This document shows positions 8,453 to 17,932 of a stretch of 64,000 nt of DNA, one piece after another. Position numbers and translations under genes: made by a program. The stretch is from contig JAPOVQ010000026.1 of NCBI GenBank assembly GCA_026708035.1, forward strand, positions 22,828 to 86,827. Direction: 5' to 3'. Numbering within the stretch: the stretch's first letter is position 1; each line of letters opens with the position of its first letter. The notes under the pieces are model-generated. The model was given only the letters and a program-made list of their open reading frames with translations. It had not been told where the DNA came from and made no database searches. The stretch is from Chloroflexota bacterium (GTDB lineage Bacteria > Chloroflexota > UBA11872).

Positions 8453-8640
8453 ATTGAGCGGAGGCGGCTACTCAAGGCGGTCTGGACCGGAGACTGCCTC
8501 CACATCATGCGAGGCCTCAATAGCGAGTCCGTGGACCTGATCTATCTGAATCCGCCCTTCAACCGCGATCAGGACTACGCGGCGCCCATCGGCAGCTCCG
8601 CGGAGGTGCCGATTTCAAGGACAAGTTGCAGCTGCGGTAG
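8453..8640 (+). pseudogene. Second DNA methyltransferase fragment (N-terminal)
   Basis: The frame reads VWTGDCLHIMRGLNSESVDL, then IYLNPPFNRDQDYAAPIGSS. This is the beginning of a beta-class methyltransferase with its catalytic NPPF motif. After SSAE a frame change gives GADFKDKLQLR and then a TAG, and the rest is missing. It differs in sequence from the methyltransferase at 2477, so it is a separate lost modification gene rather than the missing segment of that one. Confidence 0.6.
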
Positions 8641-8964
8641 ACCGCCAGCACGCCAGCCGTCCAAGCCCCGGCGTGCCCACCGCCCAGAGGCCAGCGCAAA
8701 GCATGGCTCATGAGCACCGCCGGGGTGAGCGCGATGAGCGTCAGCACACCCGCGATGACTGCTAGCAGCGCTGGCCAGCGCCAGTCCGATGTCACCAGCC
8801 ACTAGAGCGCCTGTAACTTGATTCGCGTAGCGTCGGGCGCGCTGTAGGCCACGAAGTCGAGGTCCCGATTTCCATCGACCAGGGCATCCGCCACCAGTAG
8901 AACATGTCGAACGGGCGACTGGCCTTGGCCATCCTGACAAGTACCGCGTGGCCGCGCATTTCAC
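8632..8964 (-). pseudogene. Possible membrane protein remnant
   Basis: On the minus strand a frame with DLDFVAYSAPDATRIKLQAL, then TAG, is followed by two strongly hydrophobic segments, PALLAVIAGVLTLIALTPAVL and a weaker AGAWTAGVLAVY. A protein-like stretch (MAKASRPFDMFYWW) just upstream lies in another frame. This looks like a small membrane protein broken by a frameshift and a stop. It could be chance. No family is assigned. Confidence 0.25.
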
Positions 8965-9053
8965 GGCGAACGGAGGCCATCCAAACCGCCCTGGAAGGCA
9001 TCCGTCCCGGGGAGGTGCGGAAAGTCCCGATCTAAAGATAGATATGGGATTGC

Positions 9054-9500
9054 GTGACCACCGACACCAGCGAGGACTCGCTGCGCCTGGGCGAGGATGG
9101 CCCGACGCGGCGCCGGTTCCTGGCGCGCTTGCAGAGGGAAATCACCAAGAGGGGCGCGATCGACGTGCTGCGCAGGGACATCAAGCGCGGGCCGCACCAG
9201 GTCGACCTGGTTTGCGGCAGACCGTCGCCCGGAATCGAGCGGGCCAGGCTCCTCAACCGGAAGAATCGGCTCAGCGTCGACGGCAGCTGCGCTACAGGCG
9301 CGACGAGCCCGAGCGTTCGCTGGACGTGAGCCCGTTCATCAACGGCCTGCCCGTCGCCGCCTTCAAGCTGAAGAATAGCCTGACCAAGCAGACGGTGGAC
9401 GACGCGGTGGAGTATCGTCAGTTCGCACAACGAAGGCTGCGGCCTGAACCCCAGCGACACTTCCACTCGTGCCCGCGGCCAAGCACCAGGACGGTCCGCC
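9054..9500 (+). pseudogene. hsdR: Type I restriction HsdR, N-terminal remnant
   Basis: The first frame reads MTTDTSEDSLRLGEDGPTRR, then RRDIKRGPHQVDLVCGRPSP. After a frame change near 9290 it reads RRQLRYRRDEPERSLDVSPF, then INGLPVAAFKLKNSLTKQTV. This is the N-terminal nuclease region of HsdR, including the D...F-x-LKN pattern of the PD-(D/E)xK site. A large part between SEDSL and LGEDG is missing, and no helicase motor follows. HsdM and HsdS are absent. The fragment is what remains of a lost type I system. Confidence 0.65.
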
Positions 9501-9612
9501 GTCTCGCGGCGGGCTGGAACACGCCCGCCAGCGGAAAGGCGGAGCGTGCGGCTAGCGCAAACGGACCCGCAGCCGTGGCTCACTCCGACGGCCGAACGCC
9601 GCCGATGTAAGT

Positions 9613-9873
9613 CTACGCCTTCTGTACGCCCAAGTCGCCCGCTCGCATCTCAAACGTCACTTTGAGTCCCAACTGTGCGGCCGCCGACGTGATCTGGCCG
9701 CGAATCGTCGGCTGACGCTTCTTCTCCTGCTCGGTGAGACCGATGACTACCCATTCGCCATGCGACGTCTTGTCTAGGCGGCTGATAATCTCGCGAATCT
9801 CAGGACTTATGCGCCGTGACCGCTGCGGTCGCTGCTTCCAGTCACTCGTCGATACCACCTCTTTGAGCTTCAT
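9613..9873 (-). CDS. Hypothetical protein, 86 aa
   Basis: The intact frame starts at ATG 9873 (MKLKEVVSTSDWKQRPQRSR). The product is basic at its N-terminus, with a short helical middle (EIREIISRLDKTSHGEWVVI) and an end reading QLGLKVTFEMRAGDLGVQKA. It resembles small DNA- or RNA-associated proteins of mobile regions, but no family can be named. No stop or shift is seen, so it may still be expressed. Confidence 0.5.
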   Translation of the reverse strand: MKLKEVVSTSDWKQRPQRSRRISPEIREIISRLDKTSHGEWVVIGLTEQEKKRQPTIRGQITSAAAQLGLKVTFEMRAGDLGVQKA

Positions 9874-10256
9874 GCGTTTCCCGACTCCCGTCGAACAACC
9901 TGCGTTGGATCGCGGAATGGTGGCACAGCCGGCTTGTCGCAGGCAAGTCGTGGCCCAAGAGTCGAACTTATCCGAGACTTAATCGTGCAAATGCTGGCGG
10001 ATCTCCGCTTATCTCGTGCAGGATGGACGGTTGCGACTAATTTCGGGCAATCCTGCATGACACGGGGTACATAGTCGATTGGCGCCTAGAGTGTTCACCT
10101 CCCGAAGGGATCCCTGGTGTGAAGTTTCTTTGGGAAGTGGACAGACTGAGATGGAAGGACCAGTCAACGTGATGGCCGAGGAAAGTCCCTGAGGTGATGT
10201 CGCCAGGAGAGCGCGGCCCGCAGCGCAGCGGCGGTACCGGCAGCGCCGGCTGTGAG
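9874..10256. other. No recognisable gene
   Basis: Roughly 380 bp between the 86-aa gene and the IS110 remnant. I see only short shadow frames and no tRNA, clear hairpin or repeat. Confidence 0.4.
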
Positions 10257-11186
10257 TCAGACTAATACTCGCGGGTTGGGGCCGTAACCCGGACCGCATG
10301 CCAGAGGATCGTCGGGAGCTGCCTCGGTCGACGATTGCATGTTGGGGCGGGGCCCTTGGCACACGCCGTCCGGCGCGGGAACTCCAGACCGCTGACCAGC
10401 CCCACCGCGGCGCGATGGATCAGTCACCAGCGGTCGCAGCGCGCGCCCACCGGCGGGCAGTGAAGCTAGCGCCGGGGTGGCGCAGACCATAGCCCATCGA
10501 GAGCCCAGGAGTCCGCGGGCGACTGAAACGGCGGCCTTCTGGAACGCTGGCCGCGCCGCCGCCTGCTGATGCCGCAGGCTCGGACCTATCCGTGGCGCGT
10601 GCCGGTAGCACCACGCGGCTTGCTCTAGAACGTGGCGTAGGGCGTTGTTACCGCTCGTTCTGATCCGCCCGCGACGCTAGCGTGTCCCGCTGGAGTGCTC
10701 GCTGGGGACCGGACCCACGTAGGCCATCACCTCGCGCGGATGGCAGAAGTGCTACAGCTCGCCGAACTCCGCGATCGGCATGGCCGCCAGCACCTGGCCG
10801 ATCTCGCGCCACTCGTACAGTGGCTCGATCAGCGGCTGGTGCGGACTAGCCGCGGCGGCCAGGACTAATTTCGCCTCCAGCTACGCCAGCCGTTCCTCCG
10901 TCTCGACCGGGCTCTCTTGAAATCCCAGCAGCACGACCTGGGACGCTGGGCGCGGCTGTCGCCAGGGGCAAACCCCCGCGGGGGGACGCCCAGACAGGCG
11001 CAACAGGAACTGCCTCAGCCGTTGCAGCCGCCGGTCGGTCCGCGCGACCGCAGGAGCGCACACTAGATCCCGCAATGCCTCATCGGCCTCATCCGGCACA
11101 CCGGCTCCGTCCGTTGTCGCTTGGCACAGGCGCCTAACCCAACCTGCGCAACCGACGGCTTTGCGACTGCGGGCAGTCTCGTCATC
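10257..11186 (-). mobile_element. IS110-family transposase remnant
   Basis: One minus-strand frame runs through the whole region, interrupted by TAG at 10881, 10752 and 10677. Family pieces in order are VPDEADEALRDLV, then AEFGEL, a stop, HFCHPREVMAYVGPVPSEHS, and NNALRHVLEQAAWCYRHAP. This is the middle and C-terminal transposase region (PF02371-like) of IS110. The N-terminal DEDD catalytic part is missing, replaced upstream (at about 11187) by RCC1-like sequence, so the element is inactive. IS110 elements lack inverted repeats, so no ends can be marked. Confidence 0.65.
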
Positions 11187-12040
11187 TTGTCTAGGGCGGC
11201 GTAGCTTGGCCAAGAACGTCATCGCCCCGGCATTCGACCGTGCCGTCGGGCCTTACCCCGCAGGTCTGGCCTCCGCCGGCACTGACGGAGTCGAACTCCG
11301 CGGTCGGCGGCGTGACTGGGTCTTGACCGTCATCGCCTCAGCGTTCGACCGTTCCGTCAATCCGCACCCCACACGTGTGCCAGAGCCCGGCGCTGACTTC
11401 GCGCCGCCCACTCCACGGCGCAGCCTCCTCACCGCGCGCGGACTCCAATAGGGTGATGACCATTCCAACGACGACTAGAGCGATAGTTCCACGCTTCAGA
11501 TTTCACTCTGTGTTCCTAAAGGATCCTTCTAGTCCGCGAAACGCGTGCGTCATGTGAAGGCAATTGCCAAGAATCAATCTCGCTCTATTCCACACTTGAG
11601 TGCGTGGCACCGAACCGCTGGACTGGGAAGTGTCCGTCGAGGTCGGGGGGGGCCAGGGTTCGCGATTCCTCTGACGCAGGTCTTGAGGAGTGCACCTGCG
11701 GCCTACGTCTACTTCCAGATGCGGATGCTCTAGTGCGTTGATGTCGATGCTTTCGGGAAGGCGAGCAAGAACTGCCTGGCCTTCGGTGGCATCACCCCAG
11801 CACTCGACCGTGCCGTCCGGCCGCACGTGTGGAACGGACCGGCGTCGACGGGCTCAGGTGGCTGGGTGATTCCGCGAACGTCGGCGAAGTGAACGCGCTC
11901 ACGAGGGTGCCGGGCGCACACTCGAATTCCCACAGTGGTACGCCGTCGGCGCCGGTGCTGGCAGCCTCGTCGATCGCCTTGCGACATTCCGGGCAGTCGG
12001 AGATGCGTCCGCTCTCGGCTTCGTCCACAAAGACGCGGAC
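11187..12040 (-). pseudogene. RCC1-repeat protein remnant
   Basis: Repeat units of the type SAGLWHTCGVRIDGTVE, QTCGVRPDGTVECRG and RPDGTVECWGDATEGQAV are readable on the minus strand in shifting frames. One TGA sits where the conserved Trp of ECWG belongs. The upstream part contains a CPECRK motif and the stretch DEAESGRISDCPECRK. The downstream end is cut by IS110 sequence. The units match those of the RCC1 protein at the right end of the window, so this is a decayed member of the same repeat family. Confidence 0.6.
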
Positions 12041-12126
12041 GACCAGGTAGTCATTCTTCTCTGCGTAGTCTCATAACGCCCCTCGCGGCTTGGCATATGT
12101 GCCATTAGCCGATAGGGCATCCGGTG

Positions 12127-14226
12127 TCATCGCCGACCGAGTAGCCTGCCCACCATTCCGTTCCGCCGCCTGTTGAGGTTTCTGCCGAGAAACTCTTCCA
12201 ATTCGGGACGGTTAAGAACAGTTCGTGCGCCGACGCTGGCATTGTCGTCAATCAGAGTGGAGGGAACGTTTTCCCAATCGAACTCGCGACGTCCGAAGGT
12301 GTCGGTCTGCTCAATCACGATGACTTTGTCTTTCTCAAGTATCCAGCCGCTGGACTGATTGCCCTCCTTCTTCATCCTCGTGGCCCGCCTGAGCAGGTGG
12401 TCCACTTGGGCCTTAACCCGCTCATGCCGTTTCTCGGCGTAGTCGTTCCACCTGATTGGGACGCACCACTTGGGCGGGCTTTCCGCCAGCAGGTCGGCAA
12501 CGAGACCTGAGAGGATGGTGGAGGAGAACTCCAGCCAGTCGTCGGGCACTGGCGTTACGTCGAGCCGGGCCAGCGTCCTCCTGAGGTACTCCCGGTACAG
12601 GTTGGAAGAAAGGCCCCGGCGCACCTCCTGAATCTTCAGGTGCAGCTCGTGCCGCAGGCTCTCCTTGTAGGAAGGGAGGGCGGTGGTGGTGTAGATCATC
12701 AGGCTGCGCTTAACGATCTGGTCGGTGAAGGCCTTTAACTCCTGATTCATGGAGAGGACGAAGCAGGGGTACTCGGAGACCAGCGGTGGCACCTCGTCCT
12801 TGATTACGTCCTCGCCGTGGTTGCGAATGGCGGGCCTGCCGATATCGTCGAAGACGGCGGGGAACCGCCGGTAGGCGTGCTGAATGTCCCAGAGCCTGCG
12901 CTTGGTGAACTCCCGCTTGTCCACGTTGTAGGCCCTTCCGAACATGGAGGTCATCAGCGTCTCTATGAGGCTGGACTTCCCGCAGGAGGGCTTTCCGTAA
13001 ACGATGGCAACGGACGGGTACCTGAAAATGTCGCCCTCGTGGCCGGCCAGGGTCCGCATGTCGCACATGAAAGGTGAGAAGTAAAGCCACGACCAGAGGA
13101 TGAAGTAGTCCCGCTGGAGCCTCTCCACCCCCATGCCGCCCTCAAAGGTGCCCTCGTAGTTGCCGAAGAATTCCACCAACAGCTTCGCGTCGTTCCTGGC
13201 GGAGTCGAGGTCAGCTTCCAGTGAGAACGGCTCGCGGAAGAATGTGACGGTCTTCGCGTCTCTGTCGATCGACAGCTCCCGGTGGTCGGCCTCCTCCTCC
13301 GTCTGGACGACGCGGATGCGGCTGTACTCCTTGACGATCCGGCGCCTGATATCGCGTGGTATCTGCTGCCTTCCGTTGCGGGGCGCCGGGATGAGGTTGG
13401 CCACCACCGGGGGTACGGCAGCCTTCATCCTCTCTATCCGCTCAATCTGGTGGGGGACGCTCATGTGGACGGCATTGCCGTTCGGTCCCTCCTCGTCGCC
13501 TGAGTCGATCACCAGGGTGGCATGGTCGTCAAGGGCCAGAACGGGGACTTCAGTAAGGCTTATCTCAGCGTGCTCAATCCGCTCCGGTGGCAGGGGCATC
13601 TCGTCGGAGGCCTGGTCCCTGATGGACTGGTACATGCCCACATAGTGGCCCCAGGCGGCTTCGTCATCATCGAAACAGACCAGGGTCTCGGACTGTCGCC
13701 CGCCGAAGGCGGTCTCCGACAGGTTGGCCGATCCGATGAGGACGCGAGTGCTGCCGGACTCCGTGTTGTCCAAGAGGTACAGCTTGGCGTGGGCTATCTG
13801 CTTGCGCAGCACCCGGAACCGGGCCTGTCCCTTCCTGACCCGCCTCAGGATCGAGGCGTGGCGCTCACTGGGCAGGTTTCTGATGGCCGCCCGGGCGTCG
13901 CCGATGGCGACCTGTTGGAAGGCCAAGACGTCCCTCAGGGTGTGCAGGATGTTCTCGCACCCGAAGACGCACTCGAAGTCGCTAAAGCTGTGCTCGTCCA
14001 GGAGTCGGACGATGGCGCTTGTCCCTGCCGAGTAGGTGAGGATGCGGATGCGGTCGTAGCCGTCAAAGATCGACCAAGAGAACTTAGTCTCGGACTGGAA
14101 CCGGGCGCGGGCCACACGCAAGCCCGTGCCGTCGTCTAGGTCGAAGCTCAGAGTCTGTTCGGGTCCGGGGCCGCTATGCTTCAAGCCATTCTCCTCAGAT
14201 TCCGCCGCGACTCGGCCAATCGGCAT
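12127..14226 (-). CDS. PLD-type nuclease fused to P-loop NTPase
   Basis: The intact protein has 699 aa. Residues about 55-190 form a phospholipase D-like domain with one HKD motif (H146-A-K148, D153), followed by GSANLSE at 165-171. A single motif implies action as a dimer, as in DrmC- or NgoFVII-type nucleases. After a charged linker, residues about 380-530 form a P-loop NTPase: Walker A GKPSCGKS at 411-418, Walker B-like AVFDDIG at 457-463, and a sensor-like LSMNQE at 491-496. The C-terminal third is helical and basic. No signal peptide or membrane span is seen. No partner gene lies on the same strand nearby. The location among restriction, phage and IS remnants suggests a stand-alone defence effector. 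Function is inferred. Confidence 0.7.
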   Translation of the reverse strand: MPIGRVAAESEENGLKHSGPGPEQTLSFDLDDGTGLRVARARFQSETKFSWSIFDGYDRIRILTYSAGTSAIVRLLDEHSFSDFECVFGCENILHTLRDVLAFQQVAIGDARAAIRNLPSERHASILRRVRKGQARFRVLRKQIAHAKLYLLDNTESGSTRVLIGSANLSETAFGGRQSETLVCFDDDEAAWGHYVGMYQSIRDQASDEMPLPPERIEHAEISLTEVPVLALDDHATLVIDSGDEEGPNGNAVHMSVPHQIERIERMKAAVPPVVANLIPAPRNGRQQIPRDIRRRIVKEYSRIRVVQTEEEADHRELSIDRDAKTVTFFREPFSLEADLDSARNDAKLLVEFFGNYEGTFEGGMGVERLQRDYFILWSWLYFSPFMCDMRTLAGHEGDIFRYPSVAIVYGKPSCGKSSLIETLMTSMFGRAYNVDKREFTKRRLWDIQHAYRRFPAVFDDIGRPAIRNHGEDVIKDEVPPLVSEYPCFVLSMNQELKAFTDQIVKRSLMIYTTTALPSYKESLRHELHLKIQEVRRGLSSNLYREYLRRTLARLDVTPVPDDWLEFSSTILSGLVADLLAESPPKWCVPIRWNDYAEKRHERVKAQVDHLLRRATRMKKEGNQSSGWILEKDKVIVIEQTDTFGRREFDWENVPSTLIDDNASVGARTVLNRPELEEFLGRNLNRRRNGMVGRLLGRR

Positions 14227-14535
14227 GGGCTCGGCGGGTGCTGACTCTCACCACCATTGCGCAGCCGGCGCAAGCTGGGCGACGACTCGGACAACCCCCA
14301 CGAAACAAGTTACACCCGGTCTTCGGACCGGGGAAGGATCGGAACGCCTACGAGTGGCGAATCGCCCGGGACGTGACGCACGTCTACGCTATCGACTGAT
14401 CGCAAAGTCCCGACTTGCCGTCCACCGACCAGTGCGGGAGCCCGGCTGGCAACGGCAACCAAACCAGGGGATCGTCGCCGGTTTGGCGGAAACCTGGGTA
14501 GCCGCCCGCGCAATCGAGCCCCATGATGGACCACC
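14227..14535. other. Divergent intergenic region
   Basis: About 310 bp separate the PLD-NTPase gene (minus) from the next plus-strand gene, so both promoters should lie here. I see no convincing paired -35/-10 elements and no repeat. Confidence 0.4.
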
Positions 14536-15180
14536 ATGACCCGATCACTGCCGACCCGCGATTGCAACGTCGTGACCCGCGGGAATTCGCGTCAACCGAA
14601 GAGTGACCGGCCGCTGGCCACCCGCCGCGGCCGCCATTCCCGCGAGTCGCGTCTGCGGACGCTGCAGGCGGCTCTCCGCAAGATCAACTCGGCCTGGGAG
14701 CTCTCGCAGTCGCCGCTCGCCAAGTACCGGGATCTCCAGGCGCTGGGCCAGACCCAGTTCGCCGACCGGGCATTCCCCGAGGGCTGGGCGGTCCAGGCGG
14801 TGCTTCGCCTCGCCTGCGCCCGAGTGGCCGGCGCCCTCGATCCCCGCAAAGGCGAGTTCCTGCAGCGCTGGGTGGCCGGCGAGTCGATCGCCCGCATCGC
14901 CGCGTCAACGGGTATGAGTCGCAGCCACCTTTCGCGACGCTGGCGACCGCAGGTGCTGGCGGCCATCGATGCCGAGGTTGCCAATTTGCTGCGCGAACTG
15001 CGCGCCACTGGCGGGCGACTGGAGCACGAGGCGCCCGAGAGCAGCCAGGGTTCTCCGCCGGCCGATGGTGCCGTCACCGCGGTCGTTCGTGGATCGAGGC
15101 GCGGCGCGCGTGCTCGGAGAGCTCGTACCCGTGCTGGATGGCGACAGGCGGACCCACAAACCGCGACCCATCCGAATTAG
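14536..15180 (+). CDS. HTH-domain protein, 214 aa
   Basis: The product is basic at both ends, with a helical core. Residues about 112-145 (GESIARIAASTGMSRSHLSR) form a helix-turn-helix like sigma-70 region 4 or Tn3-type resolvase tails. The last 50 residues are Arg/Ala-rich and could be out of frame, so the true C-terminus is uncertain. It lies between the PLD-NTPase gene and tRNA-Leu, at the edge of the accessory region. A DNA-binding regulator role is likely but the family is not identified. Confidence 0.5.
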   Translation: MTRSLPTRDCNVVTRGNSRQPKSDRPLATRRGRHSRESRLRTLQAALRKINSAWELSQSPLAKYRDLQALGQTQFADRAFPEGWAVQAVLRLACARVAGALDPRKGEFLQRWVAGESIARIAASTGMSRSHLSRRWRPQVLAAIDAEVANLLRELRATGGRLEHEAPESSQGSPPADGAVTAVVRGSRRGARARRARTRAGWRQADPQTATHPN

Positions 15181-15260
15181 CTAGAATTAGCCGGATTTCA
15201 CGGCGCGACGTGTGCCACGAACGCCCCTAGCCTGGCTGGTTTGCCCCCCAGGGACGCGGG

Positions 15261-15274
15261 GACCGGATCCGGTC
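15261..15274 (-). terminator. Palindrome downstream of tRNA-Leu
   Basis: The sequence gaccggatccggtc is a perfect 14-bp palindrome 13 bp past the 3' end of the tRNA. It could act as a terminator stem, but no T-run follows. Confidence 0.35.
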
Positions 15275-15286
15275 CGCCACTTCGAG

Positions 15287-15373
15287 TGGTGCCGAGGGCG
15301 GGACTCGAACCCGCACAGCCCGGAGGCCACTAGCCCCTCAAGCTAGCGCGTCTACCAATTCCGCCACCTCGGC
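15287..15373 (-). tRNA. tRNA-Leu (GAG)
   Basis: The minus strand gives an 87-nt tRNA with encoded CCA. The acceptor is gccgagg/cctcggc, the D arm contains GGTAGAC, the anticodon loop TTGAGGG gives GAG, a long class II variable arm follows, and the T loop is TTCGAGT. It reads CUC/CUU leucine codons. It marks the border between the gene-decay region on the left and the intact chromosome on the right, as integration-site tRNAs often do, though no second attachment-site copy was seen. Confidence 0.93.
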
Positions 15374-15478
15374 CGGGCGCCCGATTATAGGCGTGAACGC
15401 CCGTCACTGTCCGACCGGACGTTTGGTGCTCGCGGATGGCGTACGCTGGGCGCAATCAGACCATCGCAGAGGAAATTT

Positions 15479-15919
15479 ATGTCAAGCTCACCGCACGTCG
15501 CATGGCTGCGCCTCTCGCCGACCTCCGGGCAGAACGTGGGTGTCAGCAGCCTCAGCTTCGTGGCCGACCTGGGCATCGAAGGCGACCGCCACGCCAATCC
15601 AGAGTCGCGCAACCAAGTGCTGCTCATGGACACCGAAACCCTGGACGTGCTGGAGCTTGGACCCGGCGATATCCGCGAGAACGTCGCCACCACCGGTATC
15701 GATCTCGCATCGTTGAACGAGGGCGATCGGCTGCGCATCGGGGCGGAAGTCGAGGTGGTGATCTCACACCCCTGCGACCCGTGCTACAAGATGGACATCC
15801 TGCGTCCGGGGCTCCAGGAGGAGATCAGAGGACGCCGGGGGATGCTGGCCACCGTCAGCACCGGCGGCGTGGCCGTTGCAGGCGACCCCATCACCCTCAC
15901 CGCCGCCACGGAGGCCTGA
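15479..15919 (+). CDS. MOSC domain protein
   Basis: The 146-aa protein is a single MOSC domain. GIEGDRHANP (residues 32-41), GDIRENVATTGIDL (63-76) and the HPCDPC motif with C99 and C102 are the usual landmarks. MOSC proteins bind or transfer sulfur via a conserved cysteine and act near molybdenum-cofactor enzymes or on N-hydroxylated compounds. The ATG has a clear ribosome site (agaggaa). It is 47 bp ahead of sixA and probably co-transcribed. The specific substrate is unknown. The short length matches stand-alone MOSC proteins such as YiiM-like or MoaC-linked forms. Confidence 0.85.
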   Translation: MSSSPHVAWLRLSPTSGQNVGVSSLSFVADLGIEGDRHANPESRNQVLLMDTETLDVLELGPGDIRENVATTGIDLASLNEGDRLRIGAEVEVVISHPCDPCYKMDILRPGLQEEIRGRRGMLATVSTGGVAVAGDPITLTAATEA

Positions 15920-15966
15920 GAGCCCCAACTCGTCCCCGCGCCGAACCCGCGCATCCCGGAGGTCGC

Positions 15967-16497
15967 ATGAATCTCTACATCCTGCGCCACGGCAAGGCTG
16001 AGCCATTTGGGCCGACCTATCCCCGGGACGATCTTCGACCGCTCAGCCTGATGGGAATGCGGCGTACCGAACGGTCCGCCAGGGGCATGGCCGCGGCCAA
16101 CGTGGTCGTCGACACGATCATCTCCAGCCCGCTGCTGCGCGCGCGTCAGACCGCCGAGATCGTGCACGAGGGCCTCGGCGTCGCGGCCGATATTGAATAC
16201 TCCGACGCGCTCGCCACTGGCGATCTCAACGGCATCGTCGATGCCGTGCGCGGCCATGAGCGCAACAAGGGCGTCATGCTGGTCGGGCATGAACCGACGC
16301 TCAGCCAGTTGATCTCGATTCTGGCATTCGGCGCGCCCGGCGGGTCGTTCGGCCTGAAGCCGGGCGGACTCTGCAAGCTCCAGACCTACGCCATCGGTCT
16401 GGGCCAGTGCGCCGTGGTGCGGTGGTTTCTGACGCCGAAACAGCTCGTGGGACTGGGCAGGGGCTCGCGTGGAGGCAATCGCGGCGCAGCGGCATAG
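15967..16497 (+). CDS. sixA: Phosphohistidine phosphatase SixA family
   Basis: The 177-aa histidine phosphatase carries RHG at residues 7-9 (catalytic His8), [12 protein letters not shown] at 53-64 and the second His in VGHEPTLS (H108). SixA-type enzymes remove phosphate from histidine in phosphotransfer proteins. The basic C-terminal tail after residue 160 is longer than in E. coli SixA. The start is ATG 15967, chosen because RHG then sits at its usual distance from the N-terminus. It follows the MOSC gene on the same strand. Because histidine phosphatases vary in substrate, the name is at family level. Confidence 0.8.
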   Translation: MNLYILRHGKAEPFGPTYPRDDLRPLSLMGMRRTERSARGMAAANVVVDTIISSPLLRARQTAEIVHEGLGVAADIEYSDALATGDLNGIVDAVRGHERNKGVMLVGHEPTLSQLISILAFGAPGGSFGLKPGGLCKLQTYAIGLGQCAVVRWFLTPKQLVGLGRGSRGGNRGAAA

Positions 16498-16551
16498 GTG
16501 GGCAGAACGCCTAGGAGACCTTTGCAGAATGCAGGTCAGAAGGTGTGTATG

Positions 16552-16631
16552 CGCCCCGATCCGTTCTACAGCTCCTTCGACAAGCTCAGAGCCTGCCCCG
16601 TACTTGATACGGGGACGAACGGATCGGGGCG
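16552..16631. repeat. Dispersed inverted repeat, type A
   Basis: A perfect 15-bp inverted repeat (cgccccgatccgttc at 16552-16566; gaacggatcggggcg at 16617-16631) encloses ttcgacaagctcag. Related units lie at 38290 and 42373. It may act as a terminator or a small non-autonomous element. Confidence 0.75.
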
Positions 16632-16684
16632 CGGCGTGGGGGATTGTTCAGTATTTCCCTGAGGCGGCGCACCGACTCCGGCGA

Positions 16685-17932
16685 ATGCGGCGCTGCCAGT
16701 TCCCACGAGCCGCGCCTTGGATGGCCAGCGGCCTGACCTGGAGCTTGGCCACAGCCCTGGCGAGTGCGGCGCTGATTCTGCTGAGCGCCTGCAACGGCGG
16801 CTCGTCGGGTGTGATTCGCGTGCCGATCGAGCGCGTCACGGTGGTCGCCACCACGCCGGCGCCGCTCCCTGCCGAGTTGCCGGTCGGTCGGCCCCGTCCC
16901 ACGCCGACGGCTCCGGTGAACCTGCCACCTCCCACACCCACGGCCACCGCAACCCCCACACCCAGTCCAACGCCCGCCCCCACGGCCACGCCCAGCCCGA
17001 CACCGTCTCCCACGCCGACTGCAACGCCAACGCCCACACCGAGCCCCACGCCAACGCCGACACCCGAGCCGACGCCCACCCCAACCCCGACGCCGCCCCC
17101 TCCGAATACGCCGTTTCCGCTGCTTTGGGTCGCCTACCAGGCCGACATCGGCCGCAATCTCGAGATTTACGTCATCGCCACGGACGGCACCGGCCAACGG
17201 CGCCTGACCATCAATCCCGCCGACGACGCGCAGCCCGCGTGGTCGCCGGACGGCTCGACTATCGCCTTCGCCAGCAACCGCGACGGCGAGTTCCGCATCT
17301 GGCTGATGGACTCCCTTGGCCGCAACATCCGCCCGCTCACGCAGGGGCCAGGCGACTCCCGACCCTCCTGGTCGCCCGACGGTTCGACCATCGCCTTCCA
17401 GTCCCAGCGCCGCGGCAGCCCGGACGTGTGGATCGTCGACGTCGAGACGGGCGAGGAGACGCTGGTCGTCGGCAGCGGCCGCGCGGAGAACTCGCCGTCG
17501 TTCTCGCCCGATGGCACTCGCATCGTGTACAGCGCCGACCGCTTCGGCCAGTTCGACCTCTTCACCATCGCGCTCGATGGGAGCGACGAGCAGCGGCTCA
17601 CCGACGCCGCCGGCGCCGACCTAGAGCCGCGCTGGTCGCCGGACGGCACGCGCGTGGCCTACGCCACCATCCGCGAACGCCAACCGCACGTGGCCATCAT
17701 CAACGCCGACGGCACGGGCGTCGTCGTGCTGCCGCTGTCAGAGTTCAGATACACCCTTGGCGACCGAGCCCCGGTCTGGACGCCGGACGGCGACGCGCTG
17801 GTCTACGTGACGGCTGATGGCGACTCGTCTAATCTGGCGGTGATGTGGGTGGATGGTTCGGGGCGGACATTGTTTGTATTCCGCTTTGGTGACGACTCGT
17901 CACCGTCGCTTGGCCCCGCGGTAGCGCCATGA
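16685..17932 (+). CDS. TolB-like beta-propeller lipoprotein
   Basis: From ATG 16685 (415 aa) there is a lipoprotein signal, with hydrophobic [15 protein letters not shown] and the lipobox Cys at 36. A long Pro/Thr linker (about residues 55-135) leads into a PD40/WD40-like propeller with at least five units of the type [16 protein letters not shown] 16721 is an alternative start. TolB-like propellers often bind proteins or carbohydrates outside the membrane. The Pro/Thr linker would hold the propeller away from the cell surface. The stop overlaps the start of the MFS gene by four bases, so the two are translated together. Two paralogues follow at 19568 and 21383. Confidence 0.8.
   Translation: MRRCQFPRAAPWMASGLTWSLATALASAALILLSACNGGSSGVIRVPIERVTVVATTPAPLPAELPVGRPRPTPTAPVNLPPPTPTATATPTPSPTPAPTATPSPTPSPTPTATPTPTPSPTPTPTPEPTPTPTPTPPPPNTPFPLLWVAYQADIGRNLEIYVIATDGTGQRRLTINPADDAQPAWSPDGSTIAFASNRDGEFRIWLMDSLGRNIRPLTQGPGDSRPSWSPDGSTIAFQSQRRGSPDVWIVDVETGEETLVVGSGRAENSPSFSPDGTRIVYSADRFGQFDLFTIALDGSDEQRLTDAAGADLEPRWSPDGTRVAYATIRERQPHVAIINADGTGVVVLPLSEFRYTLGDRAPVWTPDGDALVYVTADGDSSNLAVMWVDGSGRTLFVFRFGDDSSPSLGPAVAP

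Noticed and set aside
16648..17079. Gly/Val repeat protein on the minus strand
   Set aside because: It is the reverse of the Pro/Thr linker of the TolB-like lipoprotein.
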